Assembly: GCA_013205365.1 (NCBI GenBank)
Contig: JABMNC010000043.1
Location: 1 to 32,018 of the forward strand
Direction of reading: 5' to 3'
DNA from: Cryomorphaceae bacterium
GTDB taxonomy: Bacteria; Bacteroidota; Bacteroidia; Flavobacteriales; Schleiferiaceae
DNA: 32,018 nt
A program made the position numbers and the translations under genes. This document shows, in pieces, positions 8,522 to 15,781 of the stretch. The notes beneath the pieces are model-generated. The model saw only the letters and a program-made list of their open reading frames with translations, did no database searches and had not been told where the DNA came from. Numbering within the stretch: the first letter of the stretch is position 1; each line of letters begins with the position of its first letter.

Positions 8522-9244
8522 GGCTACAGCGGGGAGCATCAGGGGCATGTCTATGGCCAAAATGAAGCAGGACGTCAGCGCTTCTACCGATGCTTCGGGC
8601 GCTTCGCTCAGGGCGATTCCGTCACGGACTTCTAATGCCTGGCCCGCAATTAGCGCGGAGCCCTCAATTACAAAGAAATAAACTCCATTGCCGCTTCGTT
8701 TGGTCGCGTAGCTTCTCGTGGTGCCGGCCTTCATTCGGGTCAGCGAAAACCAAGCCTGCTGGTGAATGGGCATGGCATCCCCCTGCCCCAAAGGATTCAC
8801 CACCGCATGCCATTCTTGGTCAAGTGCCGCAAGGTCATAAAAGCGCTGCTCGTAGCGTGGCTCCACATCCCGACGCTCCGGGAATATCCAAATTTGAAGG
8901 AGCGAACAGGGTTCGGTCTTGCTGGCATTGTATTCAGAGTGCACCAACCCCGTTCCTGCGCTCATGGCCTGAACTTCGCCCATGCGAAGCACCTCTTGGT
9001 TCCCCATCGAGTCCTGATGCTCTAAGGCTCCCGACAGGGGAATCGTCACAATCTCCATGTTGTCGTGCGGATGCTTGCCAAAGCCCGTTCCGCCGGCAAT
9101 CCAGTCGTCGTTGAGCACACGCAAAACACCGAAATGGTCGCGCGCGGGATTCCGGTAGGACGCGAACGAAAAGGTGTGCGAAGTTTTGAGCCAGCCGTGG
9201 TCGGCGTATCCTCGGGATGCGGCGGAGTGAAAAACAGTCTTCAA
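8519..9244 (-). CDS. Pirin family protein
   Basis: Pirins are small bicupin metalloproteins; some bacterial members oxidise quercetin, others act as regulators, and the role here is not evident. The product opens KTVFHSAASRGYADHGWL, followed by HTFSFASYRNP, and carries the metal ligands in FGKHPHDNME and GLVHSEYN (three His and one Glu, as in human pirin). The open frame reaches back to 9331, but conservation begins at KTVFHSA. I therefore start at TTG 9244 (241 aa); no ATG or GTG is available there. The poor start codon and the lack of a clear -7 box close by make this the least certain start in the window. The gene precedes ffh by 13 bp and diverges from the dihydroorotase-like gene. Confidence 0.85.
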   Translation of the reverse strand: MKTVFHSAASRGYADHGWLKTSHTFSFASYRNPARDHFGVLRVLNDDWIAGGTGFGKHPHDNMEIVTIPLSGALEHQDSMGNQEVLRMGEVQAMSAGTGLVHSEYNASKTEPCSLLQIWIFPERRDVEPRYEQRFYDLAALDQEWHAVVNPLGQGDAMPIHQQAWFSLTRMKAGTTRSYATKRSGNGVYFFVIEGSALIAGQALEVRDGIALSEAPEASVEALTSCFILAIDMPLMLPAVA

Positions 9245-9347
9245 TGGTGCATTTTTTAGCTGCGTAAAGTTCGAGTACCATGGTCTACTTTTTGCTGCTT
9301 GTCTTAAATATTTTGGGCCCCTTGGATTCACTTGGAACTAAAAAAAC

Positions 9348-9355
9348 TACCTTTG
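9348..9355 (+). promoter_or_regulatory. Predicted -7 promoter box of the dihydroorotase-like gene (TACCTTTG)
   Basis: Perfect TAnnTTTG match 8 bp before ATG 9364. A TTG at 9322-9324 lies 23 bp upstream, within the 17-23 bp spacing I recall for Flavobacterium promoters. The box lies inside the longer reading frame that starts at 9280, which supports ATG 9364 as the true start. Confidence 0.6.
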
Positions 9356-9363
9356 CAGAGTCT

Positions 9364-10620
9364 ATGATTTATGGTGAATTCATTCTGCCGAGCGTTCAAG
9401 TCGTGGATCCTCGCTCCCCTTTTCACGGACGCACCGTGGACATCCTTGTTGTTGACGGCCAGGTCAGGGCTATCGATGAGGCAAACAGCCTGAATAATGC
9501 ACCTATTATTGAATGGGCACGCGGACTTTTACTGAGTCCGGGTTGGATTGACGGGCGCGCTCGATCGGGAGCTCCAGGGCATGAGGAGCGAGAAAACTAC
9601 GATTCTCTGGTCGCAGCAGCGTGCAATGGAGGTTTTACGCACGTTGCCTTGATGCCGTCAACCCATCCCGCTAGAGACAATCGGCCTAGTATTGAAGCAA
9701 TTCCCGAGTACGACTCTCTGGCTTGGATTCCCATAGGGGCCCTAACCCAAGGCCTAAACGGCGAACGATTGGCCGAGCTGGCAGACATGCGAGAAGCGGG
9801 TGCCTTGGCATTCTCTGACGACAAGCACCCAATCGACCACCCGCATACCCTTCAGCTTGCTCTGGAATACGCGCAGGGCTTGGATGCACGGGTTTGGAGT
9901 TTTGCCATGGAACGCAGCCTATGCCCAACCGGAGTAGCGCACGAAGGAGCCGCAGCCTTAAAATCAGGCATGGCCGTAATTCCGCGTTTGGCCGAAACCG
10001 TCCGCGTGCAGCGCGACTTGGCCATTGCCGAGTATGCCGGGGGAGCAATTCACCTCTCTGGCCTGTCTTGCGAAGAAAGCGTTGACCTCATTCGCCAAGC
10101 CAAGCTCAAGGGAATTAACGCGACCGCAGACGTCGCCATTGCCAACCTTGTGGGCAGCGAATCCGACGTAGAATCCTACAATACCGCTTACAAAGTTCTT
10201 CCACCACTTCGCAGCGAGTCCGATCAAATGGCACTTTGGGCCGGACTCTACGACGGTACCATCGATCTTGTGGTAAGCGACCATGACCCAATGGATCATG
10301 AGCTAAAGAACTGCGAATGGGGCAGCGCCAGCTTTGGCGCAGCGACCATAGAACGAACCTTTGGATGGTTTATGGCCAAGCAGAGGAGCCAAGACGCATT
10401 AGAATTGTGGGTTGAGGCCGTGGCTCACCGAGCTCGGAGGATTTTTGGACTAGGCACCGTGACCGTAAACGTCGGGAGCCCCGCAGACTTTACCCTTTTT
10501 CGGCTCGATGGCGAGCCGAAGGAGCACGCCAGCTTAGGGGTAAACTACCCCGACTGGCAGCAAGTAGGCCGAGCAGAAGGCGTAGTCCTAGACTGCGCGG
10601 TTTGGCAGGCTGGTTCCTAA
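9364..10620 (+). CDS. Dihydroorotase-like protein lacking the HxH metal motif
   Basis: The 418-residue product has the amidohydrolase/dihydroorotase layout: a small beta-sandwich start (VQVVDPRSPFHGRTVDILV), LLSPGWID at 57-63, GGFTHVALMPST at 89-100, IHLSGLSCEESVDLIRQAK, and VSDHDPMDHE near the end of the barrel. In active enzymes GWID is followed by a DxHxHxRxPG motif. Here it reads D-G-R-A-R-S-G-A-P-G, so both metal-binding histidines are Arg (R65, R67) and the substrate arginine is Gly69; the usual TDHAPH is also altered. By known family behaviour this resembles the non-catalytic PyrC' that stabilises aspartate transcarbamoylase in Pseudomonas, so a structural role in pyrimidine synthesis is possible but inferred. 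It meets the PhnP-like gene tail to tail with 1 bp between stops. Confidence 0.88.
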   Translation: MIYGEFILPSVQVVDPRSPFHGRTVDILVVDGQVRAIDEANSLNNAPIIEWARGLLLSPGWIDGRARSGAPGHEERENYDSLVAAACNGGFTHVALMPSTHPARDNRPSIEAIPEYDSLAWIPIGALTQGLNGERLAELADMREAGALAFSDDKHPIDHPHTLQLALEYAQGLDARVWSFAMERSLCPTGVAHEGAAALKSGMAVIPRLAETVRVQRDLAIAEYAGGAIHLSGLSCEESVDLIRQAKLKGINATADVAIANLVGSESDVESYNTAYKVLPPLRSESDQMALWAGLYDGTIDLVVSDHDPMDHELKNCEWGSASFGAATIERTFGWFMAKQRSQDALELWVEAVAHRARRIFGLGTVTVNVGSPADFTLFRLDGEPKEHASLGVNYPDWQQVGRAEGVVLDCAVWQAGS

Positions 10621-10621
10621 A

Positions 10622-11395
10622 CTACACCTCGAGACGCAGGCCGTCGTAGGCAAGGTGAATTCCATCAGGAAGATCAGCATCCACCTGGTCGTGCAGGCCC
10701 ATTTGATGCGATATGTGCGTCAGGTAGACCCTTGGGACCTTCGTTAACTGAGCAAATTCAATGGCTTCATCAAGACTAAAATGCGAAGAATGCGGGGTCT
10801 TTCGCAGGGCATTGACCACCAGAATTTGGGCGCCCGAGATTTTAAGTCGCTCGGACTCATCCATGCCCGATAAGTCGGTAAGGTAGACCAAGGGTCCAAC
10901 CCTGAAGCCAAGCGTCGGGAAGGTTCCGTGCCTGCCTAAAATGGGAATCCACACTTGATCACCGATGGTAAAAGTGCGGTCATAATGAATGCGGTTCACC
11001 TCGAACTCCGGAGCGCCGGGGTAGCGTTCGCTGCTGAATGCGTAGGCAAACTGCTCGCGAAGCCTCCGCTCCACTCGTTCGCTGGCCCATAGGGGCATGG
11101 CTTTACGGCTGCTAAAAATAAGGGGCCTCAGGTCGTCAAGCCCCGAAACGTGGTCCATGTGCTCGTGGGTCAGTACTACGGCATTCAAACTGCAGTGCTC
11201 CGATCGCAAAATTTGCTGCCTGAAGTCTGGTCCGCAATCAATTAGAACAGAGGTCGAGCCCGTGGAGACCACAACGGATGAACGAAACCTTGCATCCTTT
11301 GGATTTGGAGAGCAGCAGACTGGGCAATGGCATCCGATAATAGGCACTCCCTGACTGGTTCCGCTACCAAAAAAATCAAGTATAATTGGGGGCAT
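10622..11395 (-). CDS. PhnP-like metallo-beta-lactamase fold hydrolase
   Basis: The 257-residue protein has the metallo-beta-lactamase motif THEHMDH at 76-82 and later metal ligands in the HSSHFSLDEA and LTHISHQ segments. An N-terminal GCHCPVC (21-27) followed by RFRSS matches the structural zinc site of PhnP, the cyclic phosphodiesterase of phosphonate breakdown. No other phn gene is nearby, so the substrate is unknown and a general phosphodiesterase role is the safest reading. It could be another enzyme of the same PhnP/RNase Z-like superfamily. ATG 11395 lies 5 bp after a perfect TACATTTG box, which predicts an almost leaderless mRNA. It diverges from the conserved gene at 11424 with 28 bp between starts. 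Confidence 0.88.
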   Translation of the reverse strand: MPPIILDFFGSGTSQGVPIIGCHCPVCCSPNPKDARFRSSVVVSTGSTSVLIDCGPDFRQQILRSEHCSLNAVVLTHEHMDHVSGLDDLRPLIFSSRKAMPLWASERVERRLREQFAYAFSSERYPGAPEFEVNRIHYDRTFTIGDQVWIPILGRHGTFPTLGFRVGPLVYLTDLSGMDESERLKISGAQILVVNALRKTPHSSHFSLDEAIEFAQLTKVPRVYLTHISHQMGLHDQVDADLPDGIHLAYDGLRLEV

Positions 11396-11400
11396 TGATT

Positions 11401-11408
11401 CAAATGTA
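11401..11408 (-). promoter_or_regulatory. Predicted -7 promoter box of the PhnP-like gene (TACATTTG)
   Basis: Perfect TAnnTTTG match, 5 bp before the start codon. It lies back to back with the plus-strand box at 11412-11419, leaving only 3 bp between them. Confidence 0.6.
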
Positions 11409-11411
11409 CGC

Positions 11412-11419
11412 TACCTTTA
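11412..11419 (+). promoter_or_regulatory. Predicted -7 promoter box of the conserved gene at 11424 (TACCTTTA)
   Basis: One mismatch to TAnnTTTG (final A for G), 4 bp before ATG 11424. Its -33 element would have to lie inside the opposing PhnP-like coding region. Confidence 0.5.
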
Positions 11420-11423
11420 GGCT

Positions 11424-12827
11424 ATGGCTGATATGGTGTTAAGCGCCGCGCAAAAAGCGCTTCGAACCAACCTAAACCCCAATATTTACGGGTCTTTTGC
11501 AGAAATTGGCGCAGGACAAGAGACCGTGCGCCACTTTTTTAGGGCTGGCGGTGCCTCGGGGACCATTGCCAAGGCCATGAGCGCCTACGATAAGGAGTTT
11601 TCTGATGCCATTTATGGTCAAGAAGATGCCGGTCGTTACGTTACCGAGAACCGTTTGCGTAAGATGCTCAACCATGAGTACCAGCTTCTTCACGAACGCA
11701 TCAATCGAGAAACTTCTCCCGACAAATGCTTTTTTGCCTTTGCCAATACCGTGGCCACCATAAACTTTGCTAAAACATTCAAGGGTCATGGCTGGTTGGG
11801 CGTTCGCTACCAAACGCGGCCCGACCGTGAGGCCAACGAGGTTATTGTGCACGTGCGGCTCCACGAAGACAATCCCAAGTACCAGCAGGAAACCATTGGC
11901 GCAATGGGCGTCAACCTAATTTATGCGGCCTATAACCTTTACGAAGAACCTAAGAGTTTTTTATTAAGCCTTTACGACGGAATTGATCGCACGGCGATTG
12001 AAGTGGACCTCATTAATTTCTCTGGTCCGGACTTTGACCACATCGACAACAGGCTAATGTCGCTGCAGCTCATTAAGAATGGCTTTACCGACGCCGTTAT
12101 TTTTGGACCCGAAGGCAAAAACCTGCTGCCTGCGGAGTTGCTTTACAAAAAGAACATTTTGGCCATGCGCGGCAGCTTTCGCCCGGTAACACGGGTGAAT
12201 ATGGACATGATTAAAAAGGGCTACAAGCAGTTTATTAAATCTAAGAATGTTCAAAAAGAGGATGCCGTAGTTCTCTTTGAGATTACGCTAAATAACCTGC
12301 TTGCAGACGGGACGCTTGACGAGCAAGATTTCTTGGATCGCGCCGATATTCTCTGCAGCATTGGCCAAACCGTTTTGATTTCAAACTACCAGGAATACTA
12401 TCGCCTGGTAGACTACTTCGCAGGCTTTACCAAAAAGCGTATTGGACTAATCATGGGCATACCCTCTCTTCAAGAGATTTTTGACGAGAAGTACTACGAA
12501 CACCTAACCGGCGGAATCCTTGAGGCCATGGGTCGACTCTTCAGTAAAAGTTTGGTTATTTATGCCTACCCCTTTCGCGGTGAAGCGAGCATTACTACGG
12601 TAAGCGACATCGTGGTGAACGATCTCTTTAAAAACATCTTCGACTACCTGAAGCAGACCCGCCGGGTTCGCGACATTGAAGATTTTGACCCTGATATTCT
12701 AAGTATTTGGAGCCGTGAAGTGCTGCGCAAAATCCGCACCGGAGAAACCGGGTGGGAGGACTCTCTGCCGACCTACGTCGATAAAATCATTAAAGAAAAG
12801 GGTCTTTTTGGCTACCCCAAGGCCTAG
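11424..12827 (+). CDS. Conserved protein of unknown function (GAGQE family)
   Basis: The 467-residue product has no signal peptide and no obvious membrane segment, so it is probably cytosolic. The N-terminus carries a highly conserved-looking block, NIYGSFAEIGAGQE (20-33), then FFRAGGASGTIAKAMSAYD (38-56) and SDAIYG. Later blocks are GVRYQTRPD, EDNPKYQQETIGAMGVNLIYAAY and FSGPDFDHIDNRLMSLQL. I recognise the family from Bacteroidetes and cyanobacteria, where database names such as TonB-dependent receptor or nicotinate-nucleotide adenylyltransferase are attached. Neither fits: there is no barrel or signal peptide, and I see no HxGH nucleotidyltransferase motif. I cannot assign a function. The gene stands alone on its strand between two minus-strand genes. 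Confidence 0.85.
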   Translation: MADMVLSAAQKALRTNLNPNIYGSFAEIGAGQETVRHFFRAGGASGTIAKAMSAYDKEFSDAIYGQEDAGRYVTENRLRKMLNHEYQLLHERINRETSPDKCFFAFANTVATINFAKTFKGHGWLGVRYQTRPDREANEVIVHVRLHEDNPKYQQETIGAMGVNLIYAAYNLYEEPKSFLLSLYDGIDRTAIEVDLINFSGPDFDHIDNRLMSLQLIKNGFTDAVIFGPEGKNLLPAELLYKKNILAMRGSFRPVTRVNMDMIKKGYKQFIKSKNVQKEDAVVLFEITLNNLLADGTLDEQDFLDRADILCSIGQTVLISNYQEYYRLVDYFAGFTKKRIGLIMGIPSLQEIFDEKYYEHLTGGILEAMGRLFSKSLVIYAYPFRGEASITTVSDIVVNDLFKNIFDYLKQTRRVRDIEDFDPDILSIWSREVLRKIRTGETGWEDSLPTYVDKIIKEKGLFGYPKA

Positions 12828-12858
12828 CTTACGTTAGCCTGATCCGATTAAACCCTTT

Positions 12859-14169
12859 TTAGTAACCTGCCGACAAGGCGGACTTGTATCGTTCAAGGCA
12901 ACGCTGTCGCGCAAAAGAATGATCCACGATGGGTTTGGGGTATTTAGCCGTTCCGAATTCAGGGATCCATTGCTTGACGTAGGCCATCTTGGGGTCAAAC
13001 TTCTCAAGTTGACTCTGGGGATTAAATATTCTAAAGTAGGGTGCGGCGTCGTTGCCTGACCCGCTTGCCCACTGCCATCCCCCTACGTTACTAGCCTGGT
13101 CGTAGTCCAGTAGTTTTTGAGCAAAGTAGGCCTCGCCCCATCGCCAATCAATCAGCAAGTGCTTGGTCAAAAAACTTGCTACCACCATGCGCACCCGATT
13201 GTGCATGAATCCGGTGGCGTTTAGCTGGCGCATGCCGGCATCGACCATAGGGTAACCGGTGCGTCCCTCGCACCAAGAATTAAAGTTTTCTTCGGAAGTT
13301 TCCCATTCAATCCGGTCGTAGGCTGGCTTCACCGCCTTGCTCGGACTGTCGGGAAAGTGGTAGAGGAGCATCTGGTAAAAATCCCTCCAAATGAGCTCAC
13401 TGACAAAGGTCTCGCTGTGGTCGGCCGCATGGCGAAGCAGCTTCCGAATGCTCAGGGTTCCGAAGCGAAGGTGTAGGCCAAGGCGCGTGGTTCCCTGTTC
13501 TTCCGCCGGAAAATTGCGTCGACTGGCATAGGCACGAATCACCTCATCGCTCCACACTCGGGGCGGAACAGGAAGATCCGACGGGCTAAAGTTCATGGAT
13601 TCGAGGCTTGGAATCGGCTTGACCGACGGCTCTTTGCGGAGTCCGCTTGATAGAAGCTCTAATGAATTAAAGTGATTAATCCCCTCTTGGGCCAAGCGCT
13701 CGCGCCACCTGCGGCTGTAGGGAGTAAAGACCGAATAGGCAGTGCCGTCGCCTTTGGCAACCTCAGACTTTTCAAAAACAACATGGTCTTTGGTGCCTTT
13801 GAACCACCTTCCCTCGCTTTGGTAGAGTTGCTCTATTTGCTCGTCCCGCTTACGGGCATAGGGCTCGTAGTCGCGGTTGGCAAAAACCCCTTGAATTTCA
13901 GGATGTTCCGACAACCATTGACGGTGAGCCTCCAGAGGGCTGCCGTAGTGCACCCAAAGCTTGCTACCCCAAGCAGCCAGCTCCATATTGATTTGGTGCA
14001 GCTCCTGGTGTATGAACTGTACCCTCGCGTCACTGCGGTTCTCGAGTTTGTCAAGGATTTCGCGGTCAAATACAAATACCAGTTGAACCGGAACTCCCGT
14101 TTGTAGCGCCCGACACAGGCCTGCATTGTCTTCGAGACGAAGGTCGCGACGAAACCAAAACAAAACCAT
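12859..14169 (-). CDS. phr: Class I deoxyribodipyrimidine photolyase
   Basis: The flavoenzyme repairs UV-induced pyrimidine dimers using blue light. The 436 residues show the N-terminal antenna domain (LFWFRRDLRLEDNAGL) and the C-terminal FAD domain. FAD-domain landmarks: ELIWRDFYQML, NSWCEGRTGYPMVDAGMRQL with the first Trp-triad residue, MHNRVRMVVASFL, LLIDWRWGE, and SNVGGWQWASGSG with the terminal tryptophan. The Asn aligned to E. coli N378, which faces FAD N5, is present, as in photolyases rather than animal or plant cryptochromes. The DNA-contact Met (M345 in E. coli) is kept. Its ATG is 2 bp after the folE stop; it ends the carotenoid-pterin operon. FolE upstream could feed the reduced-folate antenna (MTHF), an inference from the family. 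Confidence 0.94.
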   Translation of the reverse strand: MVLFWFRRDLRLEDNAGLCRALQTGVPVQLVFVFDREILDKLENRSDARVQFIHQELHQINMELAAWGSKLWVHYGSPLEAHRQWLSEHPEIQGVFANRDYEPYARKRDEQIEQLYQSEGRWFKGTKDHVVFEKSEVAKGDGTAYSVFTPYSRRWRERLAQEGINHFNSLELLSSGLRKEPSVKPIPSLESMNFSPSDLPVPPRVWSDEVIRAYASRRNFPAEEQGTTRLGLHLRFGTLSIRKLLRHAADHSETFVSELIWRDFYQMLLYHFPDSPSKAVKPAYDRIEWETSEENFNSWCEGRTGYPMVDAGMRQLNATGFMHNRVRMVVASFLTKHLLIDWRWGEAYFAQKLLDYDQASNVGGWQWASGSGNDAAPYFRIFNPQSQLEKFDPKMAYVKQWIPEFGTAKYPKPIVDHSFARQRCLERYKSALSAGY

Positions 14170-14171
14170 GG

Positions 14172-14843
14172 CTAAGCCTTGATCGCCTGTATGAATTCTG
14201 CGCGGGCAACTGGTTCACGAAATTTGCCGCTGAAGTGACTCGTCACGGTAGAGCTTTGCGCGTCTTCTACCCCACGCATTTTGACGCAGAGGTGCTCGGC
14301 ATCTAGGTAGACCGCCACGTCTTCGGTTTTAAGTACTTTTTTGAGCTCTGCAGCGATTTGCTCGGTCAGACGCTCTTGCACCTGAGGCCGTTTAGAAAAG
14401 TACCGCACCAAACGATTCAATTTTGACAGCCCTACTACCTCTCCCGAAGAGAAGTAGGCCACGTGGCAGACGCCCAAAATTGGCACAAAATGGTGCTCGC
14501 AGGTCGAGTGAAGCGTGATGTTTCGCTCAAGAATCATTTCTCCGTACTGGTACCGGTTCTCAAAAAGGGTAACCTCAGGTTTATTCAGGGGATTCAGGCC
14601 AGCAAACTGCTCCAAAACATACATTTTGGCCACCCTTCTCGGGGTATCTTTTAGGGAATCGTCGTTGAGATCCAGTCCAAGAATCTCCATTATGTCGCTG
14701 AATTTGCGGGCAATGCGTTCGATTTTATCGTCGTCGGGCTGCAGAAGATTTTCTTCAATAGTCGGTGTTGCACGTTCTCTGCTGTTGGCCGAGCGCACTC
14801 CGCTTGCCACAAGGGTTCCGTGAAAGGTTTTGTTAGGCTCCAT
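14172..14843 (-). CDS. folE: GTP cyclohydrolase I
   Basis: FolE converts GTP into 7,8-dihydroneopterin triphosphate, the entry step of folate, tetrahydropterin and queuosine synthesis. From ATG 14843 the product is 223 aa. The zinc ligands align with E. coli C110/H113/C181 at the same spacing: C115 and H118 in STCEHHFVP, and C186 in EHLCVKMRG. GLSKLNRLVRYFSKRPQVQERLT is intact. An ATG at 14873 would add ten residues and lengthen the overlap with the upstream gene from 11 to 41 bp, so I prefer 14843. About 35 N-terminal residues before the conserved domain are low-complexity. Placed between a PTPS-family gene and a photolyase, it probably supplies pterin or folate for this operon. Confidence 0.95.
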   Translation of the reverse strand: MEPNKTFHGTLVASGVRSANSRERATPTIEENLLQPDDDKIERIARKFSDIMEILGLDLNDDSLKDTPRRVAKMYVLEQFAGLNPLNKPEVTLFENRYQYGEMILERNITLHSTCEHHFVPILGVCHVAYFSSGEVVGLSKLNRLVRYFSKRPQVQERLTEQIAAELKKVLKTEDVAVYLDAEHLCVKMRGVEDAQSSTVTSHFSGKFREPVARAEFIQAIKA

Positions 14844-15258
14844 GGTATTCAACAAAATTTCGGGGTGTTTCATACAAAGTAATGTGAAGGTCGAGGGACG
14901 CGGGCAAATGGGGCCTCAGCCAGTGCCAAATCACTACCGCAATGTTCTCTGCGGACGGAACTCGGTCGGCAAATTCAGCAACTTCTTGGTTTAGGTTTCG
15001 GTGGTCAAGCTTAGCCTCAACCTCGCTTTTGATAAGGCTTGAAAGGGTACCCAGGTCAAACACATAGCCAGTCACCGAATCAATTTCTCCTGTTAATCTA
15101 ACGATAAGCTCATAATTGTGACCGTGGTAGTGCGGATTAGAGCACATGCCAAAATAGGCTTCGTTTTGGGCGTCTGTCCAATTTTTGACATAGAGTCGGT
15201 GCGCCGCATTGAAGTGCGCATGGCGACTTACCGATGCGCGTTGGTTCTCAAAATTCAT
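14833..15258 (-). CDS. queD: 6-pyruvoyl/6-carboxy-tetrahydropterin synthase family (QueD/PTPS)
   Basis: COG0720 enzymes act on dihydroneopterin triphosphate, the FolE product, giving 6-carboxytetrahydropterin (QueD) or 6-pyruvoyltetrahydropterin (PTPS). The 141-residue protein has zinc ligands H20 in FNAAHRLY and H45/H47 in the HGH motif, with the catalytic Cys at C39: C-S-N-P-H-Y-H-G-H-N-Y. The spacing is CX5HGH, which known subfamily work associates with PTPS-II (tetrahydropterin) enzymes; E. coli QueD is CX3HGH. DLGTLSSLIKSEVEAKLDHRNLN is the usual second half. I use the family symbol queD, but a tetrahydropterin role is at least as likely. Its ATG overlaps the idi stop as ATGA, and its 3' end overlaps folE. 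The presence of queE elsewhere in the window keeps the queuosine reading open. Confidence 0.88.
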   Translation of the reverse strand: MNFENQRASVSRHAHFNAAHRLYVKNWTDAQNEAYFGMCSNPHYHGHNYELIVRLTGEIDSVTGYVFDLGTLSSLIKSEVEAKLDHRNLNQEVAEFADRVPSAENIAVVIWHWLRPHLPASLDLHITLYETPRNFVEYHGA

Positions 15259-15779
15259 AGCTTAAGTTGGCTTTGGTATTCGCGGAATATGATTTGAAAC
15301 CAAGCTGTGAATACCTCAGGATGCGAAGTCATTTCTTGGGAGAGCGCATCCATCGATGACCACCTCACGGATTCAACTTCGTTCCTATCGAGCTTCAATG
15401 CCCCGTCGTAGCGTCCAATTATGACATGGTCGAGCTCGTGCTCAATCAGGCCGTTGTCAAATTCTGCCCGATAAATAAAGTGAAACGACTCGCGAAGATC
15501 ATGCAGTTCATGGCCGTTGACTCCCAATTCTTCGCTCAGGCGCCTTTTTGCCGCCTCAATATTAGATTCTCCCTCGCGCTGGTGGCTGCAGCAGGAGTTA
15601 GTCCATAGCAAGGGGGAGTGGTATTTACCTGCGGCTCGCTGCTGGAGCAGGGTTTTACCTTCTGAGTTAATCAAAAAGACGGAGAAGGCGCGGTGAAGGA
15701 GTCCGAGTCGGTGGGCCTCAATCTTCTCCATCCGCCCGACCGGTTCATCGGCTTTATTGACGAGGATAACAGTCTCCAT
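15255..15779 (-). CDS. idi: Type I isopentenyl-diphosphate delta-isomerase
   Basis: The enzyme interconverts isopentenyl and dimethylallyl diphosphate, balancing C5 precursors for carotenoids and quinones. The 174-residue Nudix-fold protein shows LLQQRAAGKYHSPLLWTNSCC with the catalytic Cys at about C64, SNIEAAKRRLSEELGV as the Nudix-like helix, and the catalytic glutamates in IEHELDHV (E113, E115). The length is standard for type I. It starts 2 bp after the crtB stop and overlaps the pterin synthase gene by ATGA. Its place directly after crtB fits a role in raising isoprenoid supply for pigment. Confidence 0.96.
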   Translation of the reverse strand: METVILVNKADEPVGRMEKIEAHRLGLLHRAFSVFLINSEGKTLLQQRAAGKYHSPLLWTNSCCSHQREGESNIEAAKRRLSEELGVNGHELHDLRESFHFIYRAEFDNGLIEHELDHVIIGRYDGALKLDRNEVESVRWSSMDALSQEMTSHPEVFTAWFQIIFREYQSQLKL

Positions 15780-15781
15780 AA

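Noticed and set aside
8934..9281. 115-codon minus-strand frame overlapping the pirin gene
   Set aside because: It is a shadow frame of pirin with no recognisable protein sequence.
9280..9363. 28-residue hydrophobic N-terminal extension of the dihydroorotase-like protein, resembling a signal peptide
   Set aside because: The family is cytosolic, the conserved region starts at ATG 9364, and the -7 box lies inside the extension.
12820..12858. Bulged hairpin GGCCTAGC..GTTAGCC followed by CCCTTTTT as a terminator between the GAGQE-family gene and the photolyase gene
   Set aside because: The stem has a bulge and a wobble pair and the T-run is about 18 bp away, so it is not a convincing terminator.
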